Source of the DNA: JBQTGK01 sp052400665
GTDB taxonomy: Bacteria > Bacteroidota > Bacteroidia > Bacteroidales > Marinifilaceae
Strand: one strand, 5' to 3'
DNA: 64,000 nt
Assembly (NCBI GenBank): GCA_052400665.1
Contig: JBQTGK010000002.1
The number at the start of each line of letters is the position of its first letter. The first letter of the stretch is position 1. Of the stretch, positions 55,541 to 64,000 are shown in pieces. Position numbers and translations under genes: made by a program. The notes under the pieces were generated by a model that worked only from the letters and a program-made list of their open reading frames with translations, was not told the origin of the DNA and searched no databases.

Positions 55541-56563
55541 CTATTTTCTATTCGATGATTCTCTCTCTAATAGATTAACCGGCAGAACAATAGTTTCTTG
55601 TTTGTTACCTGTTTTGTTAGAGATGATATCTAATAATAATTCAGTTGCTTTAGTCCCTACATTAAAGCCTGATTGTTCAATTGTAGTGAGTGAAGGAGAC
55701 AAATATTCGGAGAATGGTTCATTACTGAAACCAACCACGGCCAATTGTTCTGGAATGTTAATGTTATTTTCTTTTGCGTAAAGAATAATGCTTAGTGCAG
55801 TTGTGTCATTGGCTGCAAATATTGCATCTGGAGGATTTGCTGATTCTAATAGTTTTTTAGCGCAGAGTAAACCATCTTCACGGGTTAGAGAGCTTTCCAG
55901 AATTAAATCTTCAGCAATCACAAGTTTGTGTTTACGCATTGCTTTTAAATAACCCTGCAGTCTGTTTATATAGATATTTAGGTGTTGTGGTCCGCTAACG
56001 TGTGCAATTCTTTTACATCCTTTTGAAATTAGGTGCTCGGCAGCTATAAAACCTCCTTTAAAATCGTCAACCACAACTTTACATGTTTCTAACTCATCAA
56101 CAATTCTATCAAAAAATACAAGAGGAATATTTCTGTTGGTAAATGTTTTATAATGATCGTGATTAGTTGTATTGATTGCAACAGAAGAAATTATACCATC
56201 CACTCGTGATGCAAATAAAGTTTGAACGCAATCTGCTTCACGTTCTTCTTCGTCATTCGATTGGCAAATAATAACATTGTATCCTTTCTTGCGTGCAAAC
56301 TCCTCGATACCTGTTATTGCAGAGGAGAAGAAATATCGACTTATTCGTGGAATGATAACACCAATGGTTTTTGTGCAACTAGTGCGCAAATTAGATGCTA
56401 AAGCATTTGGTTGATAGCCAAGTTTATTGGCCATTTCACGAACCGCCTTTTTAGTTTTATCGCTAATGCGAGAATTATTGTTTAAGGCTCTTGAAACAGT
56501 AGATCCAGAAATATTTAAAGCTTTGGCGATATCATGAATTGTAATGTTGTTGTCTTTTTTCAT
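55541..56563 (-). CDS. LacI-family repressor of hexuronate genes
   Basis: A 340-residue LacI-type regulator. The N-terminal HTH reads ITIHDIAKALNISGSTVSRALNN, followed by the hinge helix (YQPNALASNLR). The periplasmic-binding-like core starts with IGVIIPRISRYFFSS. It is divergent from kduI, and two AATCGATT palindromes (56643-56654 and 56777-56788) lie in the shared region. The role is like that of KdgR: repression released by a ketodeoxyuronate intermediate. This assignment rests on the gene order and the operators; the ligand is inferred. Confidence 0.9.
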   Translation of the reverse strand: MKKDNNITIHDIAKALNISGSTVSRALNNNSRISDKTKKAVREMANKLGYQPNALASNLRTSCTKTIGVIIPRISRYFFSSAITGIEEFARKKGYNVIICQSNDEEEREADCVQTLFASRVDGIISSVAINTTNHDHYKTFTNRNIPLVFFDRIVDELETCKVVVDDFKGGFIAAEHLISKGCKRIAHVSGPQHLNIYINRLQGYLKAMRKHKLVIAEDLILESSLTREDGLLCAKKLLESANPPDAIFAANDTTALSIILYAKENNINIPEQLAVVGFSNEPFSEYLSPSLTTIEQSGFNVGTKATELLLDIISNKTGNKQETIVLPVNLLERESSNRK

Positions 56564-56885
56564 TCTTTTGTTAGTGGTGGTAAATTACAGTGCAAAGATG
56601 CATATAATATTTTAAAAAAGGTTTAAATATAGTAAATAAGGGGTAATCGATTGCACTAAAATATGTGATGTTAATTTTTTAATATTTTTGTAAATGATAC
56701 TAAGAGTGCAGTGTTTAAGTAATTTGTGTCTATTTTGTTGTTGGTGTGAAGTGGTAAAAAATTATAAAAAATAAAGACAATCGATTGCACATGTCAATTG
56801 CATTTTATTACTTTGTATTGTCGGAGAGCGAAAAATAAAATTATTAATCCGATGTATGAAATTCAAATTATTAATACAATTAGTT
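56564..56885. promoter_or_regulatory. lacI-kdu divergent control region
   Basis: 322 bases. Site 1 is GTAATCGATTGC (56643-56654) and site 2 is ACAATCGATTGC (56777-56788); both contain the palindrome AATCGATT, and their centres are 134 bp apart, which would allow looping. The kdu promoter is TTG (56785-56787), 20 bases, then TTACTTTG (56808-56815), so site 2 covers its -33 element. A second TAnnTTTG match, TATTTTTG, is at 56683-56690 without a good -33 partner. Confidence 0.75.
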
Positions 56886-57728
56886 ATGAGCTTAAAATAC
56901 GAAGAAAGATACGCTACGCATCCTGCTGATGCGAAAAATTACGATACTAAACGTCTAAGAGATGAGTATTTAGTAGAGAATTTAATGGAAGAAGGAAATG
57001 TGAATTTAACTTATTCGCAGTATGATAGATTAATTGTTGGTGGCGTAGTGCCAACCAAAGAAGCTTTGGTATTGGAATCAATTGATCCTTTAAAAGCCGA
57101 TTACTTTTTGGAAAGAAGAGAATTAGGTGTAGTGAATGTTGGAAGTAAAGGAAGTGTAAGTGTTGATGGTGTTGTTTATGAGTTAGACTACAAAGAGGCA
57201 CTTTATGTTGGAAAAGGCAACAAAGAAATTATTTTTTCAAGTGCAGATGCAAAAGCTCCTGCTCATTTTTATTTGAATTCTGCACCAGCGCATGAGGTAT
57301 TTCCAAATGTGAAAGTAGGTCGTAAGGATGCAATTGTAATTGAATTGGGTGAAGCCGAAAATTCAAATCGCAGAACATTAAACAAACTTATTGTTTCTGA
57401 TACAATCAAGACTAACCAATTGCAAATGGGAATGACTGAATTGCATCCAGGAAGCGTTTGGAATACAATGCCAGCTCATACGCACAGTAGAAGAATGGAA
57501 GCATATTTTTATTTCGAAGTACCAAAAGGACAAGCAGTATGTCACTTTATGGGAGATCCTAAAGAAACTCGTCACATTTTTATGGGCAACGAAGAAGCTG
57601 TTTTCTCACCAACATGGTCAATTCACTCAGCAGCTGGAACCAGCAATTACACTTTTATTTGGGGTATGGCTGGTGAAAACTTGAATTATGGCGATATGGA
57701 CGTATGTCAGCCAGATGAGATGCGTTAA
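56886..57728 (+). CDS. kduI: 5-dehydro-4-deoxy-D-glucuronate isomerase
   Basis: A 280-residue cupin enzyme that converts 5-keto-4-deoxyuronate into 3-deoxy-D-glycero-2,5-hexodiulosonate. I use ATG 56886, since the earlier ATG 56856 adds ten residues not typical of the family. The zinc ligands are visible as His198 and His200 in AHTHSRRME, Glu205, and His247 in SIHSAAG, matching the known set in Escherichia coli KduI. YFLERRELGV and LYVGKGNKEI are further family marks. kduD starts 42 bases later. Confidence 0.96.
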   Translation: MSLKYEERYATHPADAKNYDTKRLRDEYLVENLMEEGNVNLTYSQYDRLIVGGVVPTKEALVLESIDPLKADYFLERRELGVVNVGSKGSVSVDGVVYELDYKEALYVGKGNKEIIFSSADAKAPAHFYLNSAPAHEVFPNVKVGRKDAIVIELGEAENSNRRTLNKLIVSDTIKTNQLQMGMTELHPGSVWNTMPAHTHSRRMEAYFYFEVPKGQAVCHFMGDPKETRHIFMGNEEAVFSPTWSIHSAAGTSNYTFIWGMAGENLNYGDMDVCQPDEMR

Positions 57729-57770
57729 GAAAATTGAATTGTTGTATTTGAATGTAATGTTTTTAAAATC

Positions 57771-58562
57771 ATGATATTAGATTTTTTTAAATTAGATGGT
57801 AAGGTTGCATTGGTAACCGGTGCTACACATGGGTTAGGAATGGCTATGGCTACAGCATTAGCCGAGGCAGGAGCTCAATTGGTTGTTAACGGAAGTTCTA
57901 AAGGAAATATGGACAAAGCAATTGCCGAATACGCAAGTAAAGGTATTAATGCTAAAGGTTATGTTTTTGATGTTACCAATGAGGAACAGGTAATTGCAAG
58001 TGTAGCAAAAATTGAAGAAGAAGTGGGAGCAATTAATATTTTGGTAAATAATGCCGGAATTATTAAGCGTGTTGCCATGCAAGATATGGAAGTGAGCGAT
58101 TACCGCCAGGTAATTGATGTGGATTTGGTTGGACCTTTTATTATGGCCAAATATGTTGGGCGTAGAATGATTGAACGTCGCGAAGGTAAAATCATTAATA
58201 TTTGCTCTATGATGAGTGAGCTTGGACGTAACAGTGTGAGTGCTTATGCAGCAGCTAAAGGTGGTTTAAAAATGTTGACAAAAAATATGGCTACTGAGTG
58301 GGGTAAGTATAATATTCAAACTAATGGTATCGGTCCAGGGTATTTTGCAACTTCTCAAACTGCTCCAATTCGTGTTGATGGTCATCCATTTAACGAATTT
58401 ATTGTGAATCTTACACCTGCAGCTCGTTGGGGTAATCCCGATGATTTATCGGGTACAGCAGTGTTTTTGGCATCAAAAGCATCCGATTTTGTAAATGGAC
58501 AAGTGGTTTATGTTGATGGTGGTATTTTGGCTACCATTGGTAAACCATCTAATGAGGAATAG
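57771..58562 (+). CDS. kduD: 2-deoxy-D-gluconate/2-dehydro-3-deoxygluconate 5-dehydrogenase
   Basis: A 263-residue short-chain dehydrogenase that reduces 3-deoxy-D-glycero-2,5-hexodiulosonate to 2-keto-3-deoxygluconate with NADH. The motifs are TGATHGLGMAMA (cofactor), NNAGI, the catalytic Ser (ICSMMSE) and SAYAAAKGG with Tyr and Lys. The C-terminal GQVVYVDGG is usual. It follows kduI as in other Bacteroidota uronate operons. A large inverted repeat follows its stop (58577-58636). Confidence 0.94.
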   Translation: MILDFFKLDGKVALVTGATHGLGMAMATALAEAGAQLVVNGSSKGNMDKAIAEYASKGINAKGYVFDVTNEEQVIASVAKIEEEVGAINILVNNAGIIKRVAMQDMEVSDYRQVIDVDLVGPFIMAKYVGRRMIERREGKIINICSMMSELGRNSVSAYAAAKGGLKMLTKNMATEWGKYNIQTNGIGPGYFATSQTAPIRVDGHPFNEFIVNLTPAARWGNPDDLSGTAVFLASKASDFVNGQVVYVDGGILATIGKPSNEE

Positions 58563-58576
58563 TTAGTAAAGAGAAA

Positions 58577-58636
58577 GGAATAAAAAGAACAGTAGTATGG
58601 ATGCGCTGGGGAGTAAATCCATGTTCTTTTTATTCC
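58577..58636 (+). repeat. Long intercistronic inverted repeat in the kdu operon
   Basis: The arms 58577-58591 and 58622-58636 are perfect 15-base reverse complements (left arm GGAATAAAAAGAACA). Inside the 30-base loop, TGGAT and ATCCA pair again. Transcribed, this forms a long stem just after the kduD stop and 48 bases before the next start. It could be a partial terminator, a processing site or a stability element that sets the ratio between kduID and the downstream genes. Confidence 0.8.
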
Positions 58637-58684
58637 TATTTTTATGTTCATTAAATCTGTATTTCAGGACCTAAAAAACTTCTT

Positions 58685-59953
58685 ATGATAAAATATAGTT
58701 TTATTGTAGTCATAATGGCTACCGTTTTAAGTGCTTGTAGTTCATCAACGACTATTGAGTTGAAAAACGAAATGGCGCAAGCTCGAAAAGATGCTCCAAT
58801 TGTTATAAACAGAGCAGATGTAAAGAAATTAGTGGGAGAAATTCCTGCGGATAAAATTCTAGTGGTACTAGATGCACAGGGAAAATATATACCATCTCAG
58901 GTTGATGATTTAGATCAGGACGGACAGTGGGATGAGTTGGCTTTGGTTTGCGATTTTACTGCAAAAGAAGTGAAGAAATTTAAGGTGAATTTTGTGGATG
59001 CTGATAAAGCTCCAAAATATACAATACGTACAAATGTTCATTTGGGTCTTGGAAACAAGGAAACAGGTTTTAAAGCCACAGATCATGCGTTTTCTCCAGA
59101 AGGATTTGTTGGAATTCCGATGGCCTACCAATCAGAAAGTGTAGCTTGGGAAAGTGATGTGATGGGTTTTCGTGACTATTTTGATTGTAGAAATGCAAAA
59201 GATTTATTTGGAAAATTAATTCCAGATATGCTTATGGATAAAATTGGAACCCATGAAAGTGGTAGTTATCATGAATTAAGTTCATGGGGAATGGATGTTT
59301 TGCACGTAGGTCCTTCTTTGGGTTCTGGTGGTTTGGCTTTGGTTCATAAGGATTCTTTATATCGTTTAGGTTCTGTTAAGGAATTCGAATATCAATTGGT
59401 TACTAAAGGTCCGGTTCGTTCTGTTTTTGATCTTAAATACAAAGGTTGGAAGGTAGATGGGAAACAATTGTCCGCACAGGAAAGAATTTCGATTTGGGCA
59501 GGAAAATATTGGTTTCAAAGTGATGTTACCATCGTGGGCTTAGATCAGGATGCTGAATTGGCCATAGGGATTGTAACAAGTCATTTGAAAGATAAGAAAG
59601 CTTTTTCTTTTTCAGCAAATAAGGATTTTGCCGCTGTTGCAACTCATGGTGTTCAATCTTTGAATGATGATAATTTAGGAATGGGAATTTTATTGCCTGC
59701 TAATAGTAAGGTAAGAACAGGCGACGCTCCTGTTTTAAGTGAAGAAATTATATCGGGTAGTCGTTACAATCAACCCGTAGGACAAACCCATTTTGTAAGT
59801 CAAAAAATCAGTGATAAAACTAGTGCACGACATTACTTTTTTGCAGTATGGGAGCTCGAAAATAAAAAATGGGCTGATCAAGAAAATTTTGAGAACATGA
59901 TGAAAGTTCAGGCTGATGAATTGAGTTCTCCAATTGTAGTTACCATTAAATAA
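58685..59953 (+). CDS. DUF4861 lipoprotein of uronate/pectin loci
   Basis: A 422-residue lipoprotein (lipobox LSACSSS, Cys near residue 18). The protein shows the DUF4861 pattern: VDDLDQDGQWDELALVCDF near 75-95, then ATDHAFSPEGFVGIPMAYQSESVAWESD and HYFFAVWELE near the end. DUF4861 proteins are linked to pectin and ulvan-type uronate loci and are suspected unsaturated-uronyl or rhamnogalacturonan-related enzymes, but a reaction is not firmly known to me. It lies between kduD and the ExuT-like transporter, so it works in the same pathway. Confidence 0.83.
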   Translation: MIKYSFIVVIMATVLSACSSSTTIELKNEMAQARKDAPIVINRADVKKLVGEIPADKILVVLDAQGKYIPSQVDDLDQDGQWDELALVCDFTAKEVKKFKVNFVDADKAPKYTIRTNVHLGLGNKETGFKATDHAFSPEGFVGIPMAYQSESVAWESDVMGFRDYFDCRNAKDLFGKLIPDMLMDKIGTHESGSYHELSSWGMDVLHVGPSLGSGGLALVHKDSLYRLGSVKEFEYQLVTKGPVRSVFDLKYKGWKVDGKQLSAQERISIWAGKYWFQSDVTIVGLDQDAELAIGIVTSHLKDKKAFSFSANKDFAAVATHGVQSLNDDNLGMGILLPANSKVRTGDAPVLSEEIISGSRYNQPVGQTHFVSQKISDKTSARHYFFAVWELENKKWADQENFENMMKVQADELSSPIVVTIK

Positions 59954-60008
59954 GTAACCAAAAAAATATAGTGAGAGTATGACTTCTTTGCTATAAATAA
60001 ACTTAGAT

Positions 60009-61325
60009 ATGAACGAAAATGTTTTAGATAAACCTTCGGGAAACTATAGGTACAGGATACTTGCATTGCTTTTTGCAGCTACTACCATAAATTATATGGA
60101 TCGTAGTATTATGGGAGTATTGGGTCCAACTTTAATGGACCGGTTTAATTGGACTAATGCTGATTACGGATATATAAATATGGCTTTTAAAGCTGCTTAC
60201 GCCATAGGTATGTTAACTATGGGTGGGGTTATTGATCGTTTTGGAACTAAAATTGGATATGCAGTATCTATTGCCATTTGGAGTATATTTGGAGTTTTGC
60301 ATGCTGCAGTTCGTCCAGCTTTTGCTTTAGTTGGTTTTATTAGTGCTCGTTTTGGTTTAGGAATTGGAGAAGCTGGTAACTTTCCTGCTGCGGTTAAAAC
60401 CGTAGCTGAATGGTTTCCCAAAAAAGACAGGGCCTTTGCAACAGGTATTTTTAATGCAGGTTCCAATGTAGGTGCAGTTTTGGCTCCGGCAATTATTCCA
60501 CTGGTAGTAGCTTCCAATGGCGATAACTGGCAGTTTGCCTTTTTGGTAACAGGTTTTTTTAGTGCAATTTGGGTGTTTTTATGGTTTAGAACCTATAAAA
60601 AACCAGAGGAACATCCTAAAGTAACAAAAGGTGAATTAGCTTATATTTTACAAGATAATAATACCGAAACTACAGAAAAAGAAATAGAGAAATTACCGTG
60701 GTCAAGAGTTCTACCATTAAGACAAACCTGGGCTTTTGCCATAGGAAAAATTACAGATGCGGTATGGTTTTTCTTTATGTTTTGGAGTGGAATATTTTTC
60801 AAACAAAAGTTTGGTCTAGATAGTATTAAAGAACTTGGAGGAGCCCTGGTTGTAATTTATTTGGTAGCCGATTTTGGTAGTATCGGTGGAGGATACCTTT
60901 CAAAATTCTTTCTTAACCGAGGTTGGAATTTAAATGCTGCTCGAAAGGTTTCATTATTAATATGTGCATTGTGTATTGTTCCGGTGTCTTTTGCAGCCTT
61001 AACTAGTAATGTTTGGATTGCTGTGTGTTTAATTGCTTTAGCATCGGGCGGTCATCAGGCGTGGTCGGCAAACTTGTTTACTTTAGTTTCCGATGTAATG
61101 CCTAAAAAAGCTGTCGCTTCAGTTGTTGGAATTGGAGGTATGGTAGGTGCCATTTCTGGTATGTTAGTTGATTTTGCCTTGGGTAATGGTTTAGATGCTA
61201 CAGGAAATTCCTTCTATTTTTGGATGTTTCTTGTTGCTAGTATGCTGTATCTGGTTATTCTAGGTATTATTCACTTAATGTTACCAAAACTAGAATCGTT
61301 AAATGAGAATTTAGAATTAAAATAA
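60009..61325 (+). CDS. ExuT-like hexuronate MFS transporter
   Basis: A 438-residue MFS permease of the anion:cation symporter group, with about 12 membrane segments. The hallmarks of ExuT/hexuronate carriers are RYRILALLFAATTINYMDRSIMGVLGP near the start, AAYAIGMLTMGGVIDRFGTKIGY and GEAGNFPAAVKTVAEWFPKKDRA. It is the last gene of the kdu operon and a terminator follows at 61378. The likely substrate is a hexuronate or unsaturated uronate released in the periplasm. Confidence 0.92.
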   Translation: MNENVLDKPSGNYRYRILALLFAATTINYMDRSIMGVLGPTLMDRFNWTNADYGYINMAFKAAYAIGMLTMGGVIDRFGTKIGYAVSIAIWSIFGVLHAAVRPAFALVGFISARFGLGIGEAGNFPAAVKTVAEWFPKKDRAFATGIFNAGSNVGAVLAPAIIPLVVASNGDNWQFAFLVTGFFSAIWVFLWFRTYKKPEEHPKVTKGELAYILQDNNTETTEKEIEKLPWSRVLPLRQTWAFAIGKITDAVWFFFMFWSGIFFKQKFGLDSIKELGGALVVIYLVADFGSIGGGYLSKFFLNRGWNLNAARKVSLLICALCIVPVSFAALTSNVWIAVCLIALASGGHQAWSANLFTLVSDVMPKKAVASVVGIGGMVGAISGMLVDFALGNGLDATGNSFYFWMFLVASMLYLVILGIIHLMLPKLESLNENLELK

Positions 61326-61377
61326 TAAAGATATTATTATAATTGAGGAGTTGTAATAATTTTTAGATTAGTTAGTT

Positions 61378-61408
61378 AAAGCCGCATTTTTAGAAATGTG
61401 GCTTTTTT
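61378..61408 (+). terminator. Rho-independent terminator of the kdu operon
   Basis: A 12-bp stem with one G-U pair (61378-61389 with 61394-61405), a TTAG loop and a T-run. It lies 53 bases after the transporter stop. The remaining 213 bases up to the convergent HTCS gene hold no visible gene. Confidence 0.92.
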
Positions 61409-61621
61409 ATTTTAAGCAAGTGTATTTTTGAATAAGATAAAAAAATATTTAATCAAAGTCGCCAACTTTTTTGCTTCCTTATCCATCTAGTAAAATAAGA
61501 AGTAAGGTTTAAGCTAATCACTAATTATTAAAATGTGATTGGTGCTCGTTGTATATGTGTTTTAGCTTTAATGCTAATTGAGCTAATTGCTGGCTTTCGT
61601 GATTATTAGATTAATATACTC

Positions 61622-64000
61622 TTACTTGGTGTATGTTTTATGATGTAAATCATTTTTAGCTAAGAAACTTTCAGAGTATTGTTTTGGTGTTTGTCCAAAT
61701 TGGTTCTTAAACAAAGAAATAAAATGAGAAACATCCGAAAAACCTGCCATATAAGTAACTTCATTTACATTGTGCTGATTTATTTTTAATAATTCGGCAG
61801 CGTAATTTAAACGTGTAACTCTAATAAATTGACTGGGAGTTGTATCCATAAGAGATTTAAATTTACGGAATAGTTGACTTCTGCTCATGCCAAGGGCAGT
61901 ACTAAAACTTTCAACAGATAAGTCGCTATCTGTTATTTTCGATTGTATAATGTCAGAAACTTTATCAAGAAATAATTTATCTATAGGAGGAACATCTTCT
62001 TTAATCGTATTAACAATATTGTTTTCTTTGAATTTTATTTTAATGCTTTTACGCAATTGCAAAAGGTTTTCGACTTGTATTTTAAGTAGTTCTATATTAA
62101 ATGGCTTTTCAATATATGCATCAGCATGATGCTTAAAGCCTTCTAACTTTTGATCGTCGGAAGTTCTGGCTGTTAATAATATGATGGGAATATGAGAAGT
62201 TACAAAATCTGTTTTTAATAGGTTACACAGTTCAAGGCCATTCATTATTGGCATCATAATATCAGATAAAATGATATCAGGCATTTTTTCTTTGGCTTGC
62301 GCTAAGGCTTCCTTACCATTTGTACATTCAATAATATTGTAATTCTGGAAACTTGTTATTAGATATTCTCTCAAGTCGTCATTATCTTCTACAATTAATA
62401 GAGAATCTTTCTTTTTGTTAGTTTCAATATTTTTTTGCGTTGATACTGCTATTTGAGGTACCGTGTTTGTATTAGAAATTGGCTCTTTTTTAGTAACAGA
62501 ACGAAACTCATCAGCTTTAAATGCATCTTTTTTTACGGGAATTTGTACAGTAAAGCAGCTTCCTTTATTTACTTCACTTTCAACACTAATGCTTCCACGA
62601 TGCAAATCTATCAGGCTTTTGGTAAATGATAAACCAATTCCAGTTCCTGTTTGATGATAATCAACAAAATCGGTAGTGTAAAAACGATCGAATACTTTAT
62701 CTAATAGTTCTGGGGCGATACCAATACCACTATCAATAATTTTTATTGTGGCTATACTATCTATTACATGAAGGTTTAGATCAATTGTACCATTTTTATT
62801 GGTAAATTTTAGAGCGTTGGATATAAGGTTAAATAATACTTTTTCAAGAATCCCAAAATCGTACCAGTATTCTATTTCTTGATTTTTTGAACTGTTAAAT
62901 TTTAATGAAATATTTTTATTGTTTGCTGCATATGAAAAGCTCTTTAGAATTTCCTCTGAGTCATTGAAAATATTTCCTTTAGAAACTTTAAGTTTAATTC
63001 TGTTTTCTTCTACACTCCTATAGTCCATAAGTTGATTAACTAATCGCAAAAGGCGTTGTGCATTTCTGTTCATACCTAATATTAGCGATTTAAGTTGAGC
63101 ATCTTTATATTGGTAATTAACCAGATTTTCTAAAGGTGCAGTAATAAGTGTGAGGGGTGTTCTTAATTCATGAGAAATATTAGTAAAAAATTTTAATCTG
63201 TTTTTAGCTGCTTCTTCTATTCGTTGTTTGTCTAGGATCTCGGCTTTTAATTTATTTTCATGATTTGTTCTATAGATAATCATATTTGTGAATAGGAAAA
63301 GCGAAAGAACTAAAAATATAAAATATAAAAGTAAGGCGATATTGCTTTTCCAGAATGGAGGATCAATTTTTATTTGTACAGAAGCTCCTTTGTTGTTCCA
63401 AACGCCATCATTATTCGAAGCTATAACTTTAAAGGTATAATCACCCGCCGGAACATGTGTATAAGTAGCAATTCTACTATGTTCGGCATTCTTCCATTCG
63501 GTGTCATACCCTTCCAGTTTATAACGGTATTGATTATTTTCAGGAGAGGTATAGTTGATTCCGATAAATTCAAACGAAAAAGAAGATTGTTCGTTGCTTA
63601 GTTCTAATTTGTCTGTTAAGCTAATATGTCTGGTAAGAGGTGATCCTTTTTCGCCAATTTTAACAGTTTTATTAAGCACTAACATATCAGTTATTAAAAC
63701 ATTGGGAATGTTTGGATTGTCTTTAATTGAATCGGGATGAAAAATATTAAAGCCATTTTGTCCTGAGAATAGTAATTTTCCAGTGCTTGTTTTTAATGAT
63801 ACAAATTCTTCAAATACATTTGATTGAAGACCATCATTTTTATCGTAATTTTTAAATTTATTTGTTTTTGTATTTAATTTTGAAATTCCCCCTTTGGTGC
63901 TTACCCAAATATTATTGTTGTTGTCGGTTAAAACTGCACATATATAACTACTTGATAAGCCATGCTTTTTATCATATAATTTAGTTGTTTTTGTTTTAAT
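61622..64000 (-). CDS. HTCS hybrid two-component regulator, N-terminus outside window
   Basis: The frame is open from 64000 to the TAA at 61622, giving at least 792 residues; a Met at 63685 is internal. The visible N-terminal part has propeller repeats of the Reg_prop type (SSSYICAVLTDNNNNIWV, then GLQSNVFEEF), a Y_Y_Y domain near 63360-63620, and one membrane segment near 63260-63330. HisKA follows (TNISHELRTPLTLI), then the ATPase domain (NALKFT and DSGIGI), a receiver with Asp in SDIMMPIMNG, and a C-terminal AraC HTH (about 61640-61930). HTCS proteins sense oligosaccharides in the periplasm and switch on glycan loci. Its position next to the kdu operon suggests a pectin- or uronate-type ligand. 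Confidence 0.93.
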   Translation of the reverse strand: MKTKTTKLYDKKHGLSSSYICAVLTDNNNNIWVSTKGGISKLNTKTNKFKNYDKNDGLQSNVFEEFVSLKTSTGKLLFSGQNGFNIFHPDSIKDNPNIPNVLITDMLVLNKTVKIGEKGSPLTRHISLTDKLELSNEQSSFSFEFIGINYTSPENNQYRYKLEGYDTEWKNAEHSRIATYTHVPAGDYTFKVIASNNDGVWNNKGASVQIKIDPPFWKSNIALLLYFIFLVLSLFLFTNMIIYRTNHENKLKAEILDKQRIEEAAKNRLKFFTNISHELRTPLTLITAPLENLVNYQYKDAQLKSLILGMNRNAQRLLRLVNQLMDYRSVEENRIKLKVSKGNIFNDSEEILKSFSYAANNKNISLKFNSSKNQEIEYWYDFGILEKVLFNLISNALKFTNKNGTIDLNLHVIDSIATIKIIDSGIGIAPELLDKVFDRFYTTDFVDYHQTGTGIGLSFTKSLIDLHRGSISVESEVNKGSCFTVQIPVKKDAFKADEFRSVTKKEPISNTNTVPQIAVSTQKNIETNKKKDSLLIVEDNDDLREYLITSFQNYNIIECTNGKEALAQAKEKMPDIILSDIMMPIMNGLELCNLLKTDFVTSHIPIILLTARTSDDQKLEGFKHHADAYIEKPFNIELLKIQVENLLQLRKSIKIKFKENNIVNTIKEDVPPIDKLFLDKVSDIIQSKITDSDLSVESFSTALGMSRSQLFRKFKSLMDTTPSQFIRVTRLNYAAELLKINQHNVNEVTYMAGFSDVSHFISLFKNQFGQTPKQYSESFLAKNDLHHKTYTK

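Noticed and set aside
1..64000. CRISPR array, prophage, integrative element or insertion sequence
   Set aside because: No regularly spaced repeats, integrase, transposase or phage structural genes were seen; the tRNA-Ser has no adjacent integrase or repeated 3' end.

Overview
The window comes from an AT-rich bacterium of the phylum Bacteroidota, probably a marine or sediment polysaccharide degrader. The signs are promoters of the Bacteroidota type (a TTG or TTTG element about 20 bases upstream of TAnnTTTG), weak ribosome binding sites, a hybrid two-component (HTCS) regulator, sulfatase-rich glycan loci, lipoproteins and a tRNA without an encoded CCA. I cannot name the genus from sequence alone.

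Layout. (1) 1-5.8 kb: the tail of an unknown gene, then a large CHASE/PAS hybrid histidine kinase and a response-regulator/kinase protein in tandem. (2) 5.8-8.5 kb: a TetR repressor with two near-identical palindromic operators, a small membrane protein, a frameshifted DoxX-like pseudogene and about 1.1 kb of decayed DNA. (3) 8.5-13.8 kb: a single 1759-residue chain carrying CheB, CheR, PAS, histidine-kinase and receiver modules. (4) 14-15.8 kb: tRNA-Ser(GGA) and a ModF-like twin-ATPase. (5) 16.2-21.6 kb: sulfated-polysaccharide locus A (Asp-box propeller protein, sulfatase, GH16), ending at a strong terminator. (6) 21.7-26.2 kb: glpABC, the anaerobic glycerol-3-phosphate dehydrogenase, with its own consensus promoter and terminator. 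(7) 26.4-43.9 kb: locus B (five glycosidase-type genes, one of them interrupted, four sulfatases, a second Asp-box protein and a GH43-like gene remnant), ending at a strong terminator. (8) 43.9-51.3 kb: an HxlR repressor divergent from a redox and small-molecule operon (monooxygenase-fold protein, SMP-30-like protein, metallo-beta-lactamase-fold protein, flavin/ferredoxin protein, radical SAM, DsbA-like, CMD peroxidase-like, DsrE, nitroreductase). (9) 51.3-55.5 kb: MFS transporter with AraC regulator, NmrA-type reductase and a second degenerate metallo-beta-lactamase-fold protein. (10) 55.5-61.4 kb: LacI-family repressor divergent from a hexuronate operon (kduI, kduD, DUF4861, ExuT-like transporter). 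(11) 61.6-64 kb: an HTCS regulator truncated by the window edge.

How the parts work together. GH16, GH117, GH2, GH3, a GH43-like enzyme and five secreted sulfatases point to a sulfated red-algal galactan (agar, porphyran or carrageenan type) as the substrate of loci A and B. The exact polymer cannot be fixed here, and no SusC/SusD pair is present. The kdu operon handles 4-deoxy-5-ketouronates released from pectin-like polymers by lyases encoded elsewhere. The LacI repressor has palindromic sites in the shared promoter region, one over the kdu -33 element. The HxlR and TetR units have comparably clear operators.

The most interesting leads are the two Asp-box propeller paralogues, an amber codon splitting the GH2 galactosidase, the HxlR-controlled operon with unusual gene content, two metallo-beta-lactamase-fold paralogues that lack metal ligands, and a 15-bp perfect inverted repeat inside the kdu operon. 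No rRNA, CRISPR array, insertion sequence or prophage was seen.
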